64,000 bases of DNA from Oligoflexia bacterium (GTDB taxonomy: Bacteria; Bdellovibrionota; Bacteriovoracia; Bacteriovoracales; Bacteriovoracaceae), in the NCBI GenBank assembly GCA_024229115.1, contig JAAEST010000104.1:1-64000 (forward strand), read 5' to 3'. The notes beneath the pieces are model-generated. The model was given only the letters and a program-made list of their open reading frames with translations, searched no databases and was not told where the DNA came from. Below are positions 26,402 to 33,586 of the stretch, piece by piece. Positions within the stretch are counted from its first letter, which is position 1. The number at the start of each line of letters is the position of its first letter. The translations under genes were made by a program, and so were the position numbers.

Positions 26402-28048
26402 AGGGGATTTTTTTAGTAATTTGAAGTCAGGAAGCTCTATTTCGCCGATTATTTCTTTATCAATTTTAATCTTTTTAACAAAATCAACTGGTTCATCGTC
26501 TTTCACACTAGTCACTCTTAGGACAAATTCCCGATAGATTGGAACAGGAAAAGTTTTAAGATAGCTTGGTCTAACCTCTTTAGAATTAATATACACTCTA
26601 TGAAATCTAGGATCGTAATTTGAGATTCGAATCGATGTTCCTGCCTTGTAGTATGGTGAGTACTTTGGAATTAGATCACTTGGACTAGGTCCTTCTTTTT
26701 TTCTTCTTATTGCCTGGGCCTTCTTATTTGCTTCTTCTAGGAACTCTCGTCTTTGTCTGTCTTTTTCGTTTCTATATTCTCTGTAGTGATTAAGGCCTAA
26801 AAATATTACTACTAAAGAGGCCAGAATTCCTCCGACGAGATAAAATTTTTGATCAGAGTTATTATTATCTATCTCAATATTTGTATGAACTTCTTCTTCG
26901 TTAATAAACGTTTTCGTATGAGATAAAGTCTTCGTCTGGTCTTTATCATGAATTAAGTCATTATCATTAGAATCTAGATCATTAAAAGTCTCTTTTTCAA
27001 AACTTTCAAGATGTTCCTCACCTAGTTCATAGGCTTCAATTAGGGTCTTCTTGGTGGCTTCGTCTTCACTTAGATTTCTATCTACCTTATCTATCCCATA
27101 CGCATTAAGAGCACTTTCTTCCTCAGTAATCTCTTTTTCAAAAAGTTTAATCATTGCAAGACGTATATCATTAGGATTTGACTTGGGGTATTCTTTTGCA
27201 ACAAAATGCTCTAACTCTCTGACGAGTTCAAGCATTGTTTGATATCTCTCCCTCTTGTCTCTCTGAGTTGCCTTTAAAATAATCTTATCTAGAACTGGGT
27301 TTAAAAATTTATTATTTTCTTTAGCACTAGGGATATCTTTTGAGAGAATTTCCTTAAAGTTTTCAAGCTTGTTTCTACTAGAGAAGAGTCTTTTTAAAGT
27401 GGAAAGCTCCCACATAAGCACACCTAAAGAAAATATGTCAGATTGTTGTGTTAAATTTCCTTCGAGATATTCTGGGGCTACATACCCAAGCTTTCCTTTG
27501 ATTAGACCTGTTTTTGTGACCTCTTGATTATCTAGTGATTTAGCTATTCCAAAATCAATCACCTTTACATTACCGTGATAAGTGATCATTATATTTTGAG
27601 GCGTTAAGTCTCTGTGTATGATTTTTAGATCTTTATTAGTAAAAGGATCTCTAAATGTGTGAGCATAACTCATGGCCTTGGCAATCTCTAGAAAGATATG
27701 GCCAAGCACTCCGCCTGGAAGCACTAATTTCTTTTCTTTAAGCTTTTTAAATATTTGAGAAATACTTTTTCCATGACAATACTCTAAAACCACATACTCA
27801 ACACCTTCAGCACTTCCACAATCAATTGTCTTAGCAATTCCTTCGTGGACAAGCTTCATTGAAGTTCTTACCTCATCTTGAAAAAGAGTTTTTATATAGG
27901 GGTCTTGAGATTTTTCTTCTTTGAGGGTTTTGATGACGACGGGCCTAGAGACAATATCTTTTTTTTGGCAGGCCAAAAAAACACTTCCCATGCCACCGTC
28001 TTTAATTTTTCTAATAATCTGATACTGATCAAAGCTCTCTTTTAACAT
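26393..28048 (-). CDS. Membrane-anchored Ser/Thr protein kinase
   Basis: A complete Hanks-type kinase domain occupies about residues 9-285: glycine loop DGGMGSV (18-24), VVIK (Lys40), HRDLTPQN (145-152), DFG (165-167) and APE (191-193). An acidic juxtamembrane region (about 330-400) leads to one span (about 402-420) and a roughly 130-residue periplasmic domain. That domain is beta-rich with a PEGA-like feel (RVYINSKEVRPSYLK, FVLRVTSVKDD). Such kinases pass envelope signals to cytoplasmic targets. It converges on the helicase gene, and no phosphatase or obvious substrate is adjacent. Confidence 0.85.
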   Translation of the reverse strand: MLKESFDQYQIIRKIKDGGMGSVFLACQKKDIVSRPVVIKTLKEEKSQDPYIKTLFQDEVRTSMKLVHEGIAKTIDCGSAEGVEYVVLEYCHGKSISQIFKKLKEKKLVLPGGVLGHIFLEIAKAMSYAHTFRDPFTNKDLKIIHRDLTPQNIMITYHGNVKVIDFGIAKSLDNQEVTKTGLIKGKLGYVAPEYLEGNLTQQSDIFSLGVLMWELSTLKRLFSSRNKLENFKEILSKDIPSAKENNKFLNPVLDKIILKATQRDKRERYQTMLELVRELEHFVAKEYPKSNPNDIRLAMIKLFEKEITEEESALNAYGIDKVDRNLSEDEATKKTLIEAYELGEEHLESFEKETFNDLDSNDNDLIHDKDQTKTLSHTKTFINEEEVHTNIEIDNNNSDQKFYLVGGILASLVVIFLGLNHYREYRNEKDRQRREFLEEANKKAQAIRRKKEGPSPSDLIPKYSPYYKAGTSIRISNYDPRFHRVYINSKEVRPSYLKTFPVPIYREFVLRVTSVKDDEPVDFVKKIKIDKEIIGEIELPDFKLLKKSPLD

Positions 28049-28165
28049 GTCTCTATTTTAGCTTGGTTGTGCTAAATAAGCGAAATTGGAGGATTTTTCC
28101 CTTAATATGGCCAAATTTCGAACTCGTGGGCCTATATTTCTCCACTGATTTTTGCCATCTTCTCA

Positions 28166-28185
28166 CTATGGGCCAGATCTCATTA
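28166..28185 (+). promoter_or_regulatory. Motif C copy before the small genes at 28248
   Basis: CTATGGGCCAGATCTCATTA, in the direction of the two plus-strand small genes. TATAAA follows 17 nt after the core (TAAATT at 19), and the first ATG is 62 nt downstream of the element. Confidence 0.6.
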
Positions 28186-28247
28186 ATACAAGGTTTCATC
28201 CTATAAATTAAATTCACTAGCTACTATTCGGGATGGATGGAGGAAGG

Positions 28248-28328
28248 ATGAGTACTTTAGAAATATTAATTAAGAATTTTACATTAATACTATTGCTTTT
28301 AACTTTTATAGGTAAAGCAAACTTTTAA
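28248..28328 (+). CDS. Possible 26-residue hydrophobic peptide
   Basis: ATG 28248 is preceded immediately by GGAGGAAGG, a strong ribosome site, and encodes MSTLEILIKNFTLILLLLTF plus a short GKANF tail, i.e. one membrane-length segment. The size and shape fit a small membrane peptide, or a leader coupled to the gene at 28342, 13 nt downstream. Evidence is the ribosome site, the motif C promoter and the hydrophobic composition only. Confidence 0.4.
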   Translation: MSTLEILIKNFTLILLLLTFIGKANF

Positions 28329-28341
28329 AACAAGGATTAGT

Positions 28342-28626
28342 TTGATGATCAAGGAAGATCTTTTATTAGTTGTAGGCCATCCAAGAAGGGTGAAAATTAC
28401 AAAACAAAAGAGGTTTGTGCTTATGAAAAGAATCACAGGATTAGCTTTAGAGAAAGAGGATAATTTAAGTAAGCTTAAAAGGCTAAATGAATCGACATGC
28501 GTTGAATTAAAAGAAGATATCCCTTTAGAGTTGGAACTAAATTATAACCGATCAAAAAGAGAGATTGCTCTTGAGTCGGCAAGGCTTCAAAGAAAAATGA
28601 AAAAATGTACTTTAAAAATTCAATAA
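28342..28626 (+). CDS. Small basic hypothetical protein
   Basis: The 94-residue soluble product is Lys/Arg/Glu-rich with a helical C-terminus (REIALESARLQRKMKKCTLK). AAGGA lies about 10 nt before ATG 28342. It probably shares the motif C transcript with the 26-residue peptide. No family recognised. Confidence 0.45.
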   Translation: MMIKEDLLLVVGHPRRVKITKQKRFVLMKRITGLALEKEDNLSKLKRLNESTCVELKEDIPLELELNYNRSKREIALESARLQRKMKKCTLKIQ

Positions 28627-28630
28627 CCTA

Positions 28631-28773
28631 ATAAATTGGCCCTGTGATTAGCTTCACTCGCTCACTTCGTTCGTTCTCGCTCGCTAATCCCTGTGCCAAT
28701 TTATTTCTTCAGATCTTAATCCGCGACGCGAGTCTGCGTCGCTCACCGTGTTCGCTATCCTCGACTCGCGAGT
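28631..28773. repeat. GC-rich palindromic island
   Basis: In very AT-rich surroundings, this stretch holds nested inverted repeats: ATAAATTGGC (28631) with GCCAATTTAT (28695), and GATTAGC (28646) with GCTAATC (28683), enclosing a CTCGCTCACTTCGTTCG-like core. A second hairpin is GCGACGC/GCGTCGC (28723/28736), and ACTCGCGAGT (28764-28773) is a palindrome that also pairs with GCGAGTC at 28728. It resembles REP-type extragenic palindromes. No gene is visible. It may terminate transcription or be a mobile-repeat remnant. Confidence 0.6.
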
Positions 28774-28855
28774 TCTTATCTCTTCCATAACAGGTACAAG
28801 TTGGGCTTATTCATCTTTATATTCAAATACTTAGGCTTACAAAAATATAAATACT

Positions 28856-28875
28856 CTATGGGCCAGATCTCATAA
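28856..28875 (+). promoter_or_regulatory. Motif C copy before the membrane gene at 28929
   Basis: CTATGGGCCAGATCTCATAA, with TATTTT 19 nt after the core and the start codon 53 nt downstream. It differs from the copy at 28166 only at its last three bases. Confidence 0.6.
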
Positions 28876-28928
28876 ATAAACCCTCTTAACTGTTATTTTT
28901 AGGAAAAGCAAAAACCCAAGGAGAAGTA

Positions 28929-29831
28929 ATGAAGAAGTATTTTAATGTTTTTAATCTCATCTATTTAACGTTAGGGATTAGTTCGAGTGTTTATTATTTT
29001 TATTCAATTCCAACTCTTGCTACATTTAATAAGTATCTTTCTTACCTCTATGTCATTTTCTTATGTTTTTGGATCTTGATGTCTGTTGTTGATATTTTTA
29101 AACTAAAAAAATTCATTAAAAATAACCAAGTTGTCCTAAGCGATGAAGTTTCTAAAAAAGAATATCTTTCACTGGTAATTAATCTGGCAGTTAGTCTAAC
29201 TCTCGCAGGATTATTGTTTCTAACAGGGAGTTATCCCCTTGTTCTGACTTTGATTGCTATTGATATTTTGCTACATCTTCCTTCTTTTATATCTAAAAAA
29301 TATAGAGATTCCAAAATTGCTTTTGATCTGAGTGAAGCAAAAGACCTGGAGGAAATAAAAGCTCTAATGAAAGAGGGATTAGAAAAAGGCCCTGACTCGG
29401 AAGCTCACAAAAAGATAGAAAACTCTGGGGCAGGAGTGTTTTTTAAAAAATACTACATCTATGTAAAGTTAGCTTTGTTCTCATTATTTATATACTTTAG
29501 TGCTTTTAACACATCGGTTGTCCCAAAGAGTGTTCTGTCAATTTATGAAAACTTTATTTTGTATTTTTCAATTTTTAAAATTGTTATATCTTCACTTTTT
29601 TTGATTATGGTAACTATCGTGTCTCAAAAGGGACTTCTTAGAAAAGACATGTTTAAGTCTATGACAAATACTCAAGCATCTCAAAGAATTGCAAGTGTAA
29701 TGTATGGGATCTTTGTCGGTCTCAGTTTTTCTCATATTCTACACAATTACAAAGTCGCAGGATATGTAATCATAGCTGTCAGTTTAGAGCAGCTACTTCA
29801 CTACACACGAAAAAAAATTCAAGAATCTTAA
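28929..29831 (+). CDS. Polytopic membrane protein, unknown family
   Basis: The 300-residue product has about eight hydrophobic segments in two blocks of four, around a central charged cytoplasmic-looking region (about 135-170, KDLEEIKALMKEGLEKG). This could reflect an internal duplication or a hinge. CCAAGGAG precedes the ATG. It is the first gene of a three-gene plus-strand set ending in the strong terminator at 30285. No family recognised. Confidence 0.6.
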   Translation: MKKYFNVFNLIYLTLGISSSVYYFYSIPTLATFNKYLSYLYVIFLCFWILMSVVDIFKLKKFIKNNQVVLSDEVSKKEYLSLVINLAVSLTLAGLLFLTGSYPLVLTLIAIDILLHLPSFISKKYRDSKIAFDLSEAKDLEEIKALMKEGLEKGPDSEAHKKIENSGAGVFFKKYYIYVKLALFSLFIYFSAFNTSVVPKSVLSIYENFILYFSIFKIVISSLFLIMVTIVSQKGLLRKDMFKSMTNTQASQRIASVMYGIFVGLSFSHILHNYKVAGYVIIAVSLEQLLHYTRKKIQES

Positions 29832-29848
29832 TATGACAGGAGGTCATA

Positions 29849-30037
29849 ATGAAAAGAATTAAAATTCATAATAAAAAGGGTTATCAGGTAAGCATTCGTA
29901 AGGGTAAAGACGGCGAAATTCAATTCGTTGGTAGATGCAATTATGGTCATGGAAGAAGCGAGATAATCTGTATTGATCGAAGTGAGCAAGGAGCTTGGGA
30001 AAAATTGAAAACTTTTGCTAAGGGACAAGGTGTTTAA
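29849..30037 (+). CDS. Small hypothetical protein, 62 residues
   Basis: ATG 29849 has ACAGGAGGTC about 8 nt upstream, an excellent ribosome site. The product is basic with an alternating beta start (IKIHNKKGYQVSIRKGKDG) and a helical end. Gly-His-Gly and one Cys in the middle do not make a recognisable metal site. Two nucleotides separate it from the next small gene, so they are cotranscribed. Confidence 0.6.
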   Translation: MKRIKIHNKKGYQVSIRKGKDGEIQFVGRCNYGHGRSEIICIDRSEQGAWEKLKTFAKGQGV

Positions 30038-30039
30038 TT

Positions 30040-30264
30040 ATGAAAAAAGACGTAACAATAAATTACTTTGTTTGCTTTACTCAGGTGAATGCTAAAGGGC
30101 AGTTTGTTTTTAGAGATACTGTGGTTAAGAGTGATAACTATATCGTAGGGCCTGAAGATATTATGGCACTAAGACATACCCTTGCTAGAAAAACGGGTAC
30201 TGATATTAAATCGTGTTGTATTATTAATTTCTTTGAACTTAAGGACCCTAGAACTCTCCAGTGA
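30040..30264 (+). CDS. Small hypothetical protein, 74 residues
   Basis: Soluble alpha/beta mini-protein (VTINYFVCFTQVN, then PEDIMALRHTLARK, then KSCCIINFFEL). It starts 2 nt after the previous gene and is followed by a rho-independent terminator, so it is the end of this transcription unit. No family recognised. Confidence 0.55.
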   Translation: MKKDVTINYFVCFTQVNAKGQFVFRDTVVKSDNYIVGPEDIMALRHTLARKTGTDIKSCCIINFFELKDPRTLQ

Positions 30265-30284
30265 TTCATGATTGAAAATTATTT

Positions 30285-30317
30285 AGAAAAAGGGCCCTTT
30301 TTTGGGCCTTTTTTTTG
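30285..30317 (+). terminator. Rho-independent terminator
   Basis: A-rich arm AAAAAGGGCCC, a T-rich loop and GGGCC followed by eight T residues form a GC stem with a U-tract, 20 nt after the stop at 30264. Confidence 0.8.
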
Positions 30318-30374
30318 CGAATATATTGAACCTCAGCGCGTCAAAAAACAAGGCCTAGATTACAGTTAAATTGA

Positions 30375-30402
30375 CATTTTAAGGCCATTTTAAGGCCATT
30401 AT
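30375..30402. repeat. Short tandem repeat, 11-bp unit
   Basis: CATTTTAAGGC occurs twice back to back (30375-30396), followed by a partial third copy (CATTATAGC). It lies in the 340-nt non-coding gap between the terminator at 30317 and the PIN-domain gene and is the only tandem repeat I noticed there. Confidence 0.5.
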
Positions 30403-30519
30403 AGCAACATTTGAGCCTAATCAGCACCAAATCAGTGGTAATTCTTAAAAACTCGCTTAAAATGGCGATATTTCTTTTCATTTCGTATTTTCTTTATAAC
30501 AATATTCTTTATAGAAATC

Positions 30520-30547
30520 GCACGAACACACAACACACACTTCGTGC
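30520..30547 (+). promoter_or_regulatory. Inverted repeat upstream of the PIN-domain gene
   Basis: GCACGAA (30520-30526) and TTCGTGC (30541-30547) are perfect 7-bp arms separated by 14 nt of CA-rich sequence, 58 nt before the start codon at 30605. Either an operator or a leader hairpin. Confidence 0.45.
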
Positions 30548-30604
30548 AAACGTTAACCTTAAACAGGATGTTTGCAATGCTTAAAGAATTTATGAGGGAC
30601 AATA

Positions 30605-31336
30605 ATGACCACCAAAACCACAACGACAAACATAGACAATAGAGGCTCTACTGCCGTTATTTCTGACACATCATCTGCCCTTAGATTCTGGATTATGAAA
30701 TCTGAAACTTTTTGCTTTATTGGAGGAAGTTTTAAATCTATCGGTGACGTTAAAATGTACTATATTGCCGTCGAAGAAATTGGTAGATGGGTTAAGAGCT
30801 CAAATACTCCAAGAAAAGATGGTACTAAGATCCCCCATCCAAAGCAGAAAAAATTTGATGCTATTGGAGGAAAAGGAACTCTAAGAGATATCCATACTCA
30901 CGGAAAAAAGTATCAAGTTAGTGGTCCAGTCTATAACTCTGCCGAACATAAAAGAGTTATTCCCAAATGGAAGGATGATCTAAAAAATAACATAATGCCT
31001 CTTTATCCAAACGCCAGCGAGCCAGAAAAGGAAGATCTTGATCAATTATTTTTCTGTAGACACAATAATTATATTTTCGTTACTGACGACGGGCCGTTAC
31101 TCGCTTTAGGTAAAAAAGTGTACGGTGATAAAAAATGTATTAATAGTTATGAAGTTCTTGCGATCTTAGAATTTTATGAAGAAATCACGAGTCAAGAGAT
31201 CGAGGCAATCTCACAGAAATTTAAAAAAATAAATGTTAAGGATAAAAGTGAGCCTTTTGTTTCAGATGAAATGAAGAATGCCCGCAAGTGGGTTAATAAT
31301 AATTTTAAGAAAGAAGAGGACGAAGCTCAGGAATGA
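30605..31336 (+). CDS. PIN-like nuclease, candidate toxin or effector
   Basis: The 243-residue product has the order of acidic residues expected for a PIN ribonuclease: AVISDTSSALRF (Asp21), a conserved-looking VEEIGRW (Glu57/58), and FVTDDGPLLALGKKVYG (Asp161/162) followed by an elL-type helix (SYEVLAIL). A basic insert (about 65-125) separates the first two from the last. PIN proteins cut RNA and are often toxins. The convergent neighbour is an XRE-ImmA peptidase whose last codons overlap this gene by 32 nt, a pairing reminiscent of known PIN/ImmA modules. The assignment rests on motif order, not close similarity. Confidence 0.55.
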   Translation: MTTKTTTTNIDNRGSTAVISDTSSALRFWIMKSETFCFIGGSFKSIGDVKMYYIAVEEIGRWVKSSNTPRKDGTKIPHPKQKKFDAIGGKGTLRDIHTHGKKYQVSGPVYNSAEHKRVIPKWKDDLKNNIMPLYPNASEPEKEDLDQLFFCRHNNYIFVTDDGPLLALGKKVYGDKKCINSYEVLAILEFYEEITSQEIEAISQKFKKINVKDKSEPFVSDEMKNARKWVNNNFKKEEDEAQE

Positions 31337-32510
31337 TCTCTTGCATCTCGCCTCTGTCTAGACCAAATATTTTACCAACATCACCATAGGGTACTTTTCC
31401 ATTATTAGCATTGTTTATCAATTCTTTGAAGATAACCCCTACATCAGTTTTTTTGCTCAGAAGTCTCTTCATGAACTCTGAAAACTCATACCAATTAGAA
31501 TAATCGATTCTGAAAAAATCAAGATCATTATAAACTAAATTAAAGTTATCTTTATTGTGGAGTTCTTCATATAAATATTGGTAAACCTTCCCTCTTGGGT
31601 TAAGTCCTACGAGCTTTCTAAGAGCTCTGGCCAGACCTCTAGGGGACATTGATTTATTAGTATCTAACATCACCTTCAGTCTTTTATGATCTAGAGTGTT
31701 TAAAGTAACATTTTTGATAGGATCAAAAACGTCTGGAATGAACTTCTTAAGATATTCTCTTGGATATATTAATTCGCTGGTAATCGCATTAATTGCGTCT
31801 TCTGTTGGTCTATCCTTCTTCCCAACAGTACCCGTTACTATATGAGTGAACTCGTGAACAATAGTAAACACTATTGAGTGATAGGCCCTTCCAATGTCGT
31901 AGCAAATCAAAACTTTTTGATCTTTTTCAACACTAAACCCTCTAATAGGAGTACCGTCACTATCTTTATTAATCTCTAAACTTTCAAATGGTAGGGATCT
32001 TAAGTTAATTTTAGACCAAGCAAAAAAAGAGGTTAAATCCTCTATAGTTAATGGTTTAGTCTCGCTAATTCCTATAATCTTTCTAATTAGTTTAACTACT
32101 AGTTTTTGGTTTTCTAAGTATACCTTAGAAACACTTCGAGAGAGGTTGATAAGCTTCTCATCAACCCGAGAGTTAAAATCAATCCCTGCTAAAAAAGAAG
32201 AGCCGATTAAGTTAATTTTTTTAGACACGCTCTCGTCTTCAAGATCTTTTAAAACCTTATCTAAACACTTATGGTTTGAGCTAGTTTTTAACGAAAATTG
32301 AGGATCTGTTTGATTGTAAAGAGTCTTGGCCTCTTGCTCACTTAGATTTATTGCTTTAGCAAATCTTAGGTATTCCTCATCCTTAAACTCGCGAGTTCCT
32401 TTAATAATGCGCTCAAACGTAGATGTCGTTAGATTAATATCTCTGGCAAGGGCAGAAGCACTTGAATAGCCCCTGTCGCGCATTAATGTCTTTAAAAACT
32501 CTCTGTTCAT
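31305..32510 (-). CDS. XRE-family regulator fused to ImmA/IrrE metallopeptidase
   Basis: The 401-residue product has an N-terminal helix-turn-helix (about 4-60: SSASALARDINLTTSTFERIIKG) and a zinc peptidase domain with IVHEFTHIVTG (His219, Glu220, His223) after an ImmA-like LICYDIGRAYHSIVFT strand-helix. ImmA-type proteins cleave repressors or partner proteins and often control mobile elements or antitoxin function. A perfect inverted repeat (ATCGTTT-N7-AAACGAT) 22 nt upstream is a good autoregulation site. It faces the PIN gene and overlaps it. Confidence 0.8.
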   Translation of the reverse strand: MNREFLKTLMRDRGYSSASALARDINLTTSTFERIIKGTREFKDEEYLRFAKAINLSEQEAKTLYNQTDPQFSLKTSSNHKCLDKVLKDLEDESVSKKINLIGSSFLAGIDFNSRVDEKLINLSRSVSKVYLENQKLVVKLIRKIIGISETKPLTIEDLTSFFAWSKINLRSLPFESLEINKDSDGTPIRGFSVEKDQKVLICYDIGRAYHSIVFTIVHEFTHIVTGTVGKKDRPTEDAINAITSELIYPREYLKKFIPDVFDPIKNVTLNTLDHKRLKVMLDTNKSMSPRGLARALRKLVGLNPRGKVYQYLYEELHNKDNFNLVYNDLDFFRIDYSNWYEFSEFMKRLLSKKTDVGVIFKELINNANNGKVPYGDVGKIFGLDRGEMQEIIPELRPLLS

Positions 32511-32531
32511 GATCTCTTGGTCTTAATAATA

Positions 32532-32552
32532 ATCGTTTCATCCTTAAACGAT
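32532..32552 (-). promoter_or_regulatory. Candidate operator of the XRE-ImmA gene
   Basis: ATCGTTT, a 7-nt spacer and AAACGAT form a perfect inverted repeat just upstream of ATG 32510. A looser related block (AAGCGTTTTAAAC) follows about 15 nt away. Best explained as a binding site for the HTH of the adjacent gene. Confidence 0.55.
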
Positions 32553-32749
32553 CAAACTATTAGTTAAAGCGTTTTAAACATTATAAGCCCTATCGTCAAC
32601 ATTGTGTTAAAACTTAAGATTTTCCTCATATTGACACGACTTTTCAATGATTTACAAATACTAATACTTAAATTTTAGGCATTCTTCCCCAGATGTCAAA
32701 TAGCGGGGCATCCTTGCCAAGCTTTAGCGATGGAGACTAATCTAGTTTT

Positions 32750-33553
32750 ATGAAGAAGATATTTCTCTATGTTCTCTACTTCAGAGATACTCAATACATT
32801 AAGATAGGGATCTCGTTTAATGTCAAAACGTTAAAGAGTAGAATATCAAATCACACTAAACTTCATGGCCAATTGTTAACTGAAAAGTCTCATATATTTT
32901 ATTTTAAAGAAGTCAATGAGATTGAGAGATGCGAAGAAGCCCTTAAATCAATTTTTTGTGGTAGAGAGATGTGCCCCAAGCTACCTGGATACACAGAACT
33001 AACTTTAAAAGAAAACTATGAGAGTATTATAAGCTTTATTGAAACTTATTTTCCTAATGCGCAAATGAAAAAAGGTTTTATTAAAGAGGTTGCTCCTCCC
33101 CCTAGGGTAGTTAAAAGTCGCTCAACTAAAGATAAATATCTTCACTGCTTACTATGTTTTAAAAACCATAATAAATTTATTGTCAAAGACATCAATTCGA
33201 AAACATTAGAGAAAACTATTGATCAACTTATCGGGCAATATGGATCATTAAATATTAATAAATCTCAGCTTTTCACATTTGTGGACGAAGCAGAGGGGGT
33301 AAGATATCAAAAAGCTATTAAATGTATTGTCCCCAAATATCAAGAGTTACCTCATTTTCTAAGTCATCAACGGTATAACATGATTCCTGAGAAGTACTAT
33401 GGTCATATTAAAAGATTTATAGAGGACTTCTTCTCACATTCAACTAATGAAAACGAGCTTTTACTAAGTTTAATAAAGATACGTGAAAAGAGGATAAGGG
33501 CAAAACTATCTGCTATTAGAAAGGATCAACGACAGGGCTTAATTCCTTTTTAA
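32750..33553 (+). CDS. GIY-YIG/T5orf172-like protein
   Basis: The N-terminal 90 residues of this 267-residue protein (FLYVLYFRDTQYIKIGIS, then LKSRISNHTKLHG, and later EEALKSIFCGRE) resemble the T5orf172 branch of the GIY-YIG nuclease superfamily, where an IKIGxS strand replaces YIG. The rest is basic with a helical C-terminus (LLSLIKIREKRIRAKLSAIRK). Such proteins occur in phages and mobile elements. Only the N-terminal pattern supports the call; catalytic Arg/Glu positions are plausible but not certain. Confidence 0.45.
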   Translation: MKKIFLYVLYFRDTQYIKIGISFNVKTLKSRISNHTKLHGQLLTEKSHIFYFKEVNEIERCEEALKSIFCGREMCPKLPGYTELTLKENYESIISFIETYFPNAQMKKGFIKEVAPPPRVVKSRSTKDKYLHCLLCFKNHNKFIVKDINSKTLEKTIDQLIGQYGSLNINKSQLFTFVDEAEGVRYQKAIKCIVPKYQELPHFLSHQRYNMIPEKYYGHIKRFIEDFFSHSTNENELLLSLIKIREKRIRAKLSAIRKDQRQGLIPF

Positions 33554-33586
33554 ACCTTGCTCATTTGAAAAGTTAAGATCGAAATT

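Noticed and set aside
30432-30629. 65-codon minus-strand frame upstream of the PIN gene
   Set aside because: Overlaps the PIN start and its leader repeats, no ribosome site, and Trp/Leu/Ser composition typical of a shadow frame.
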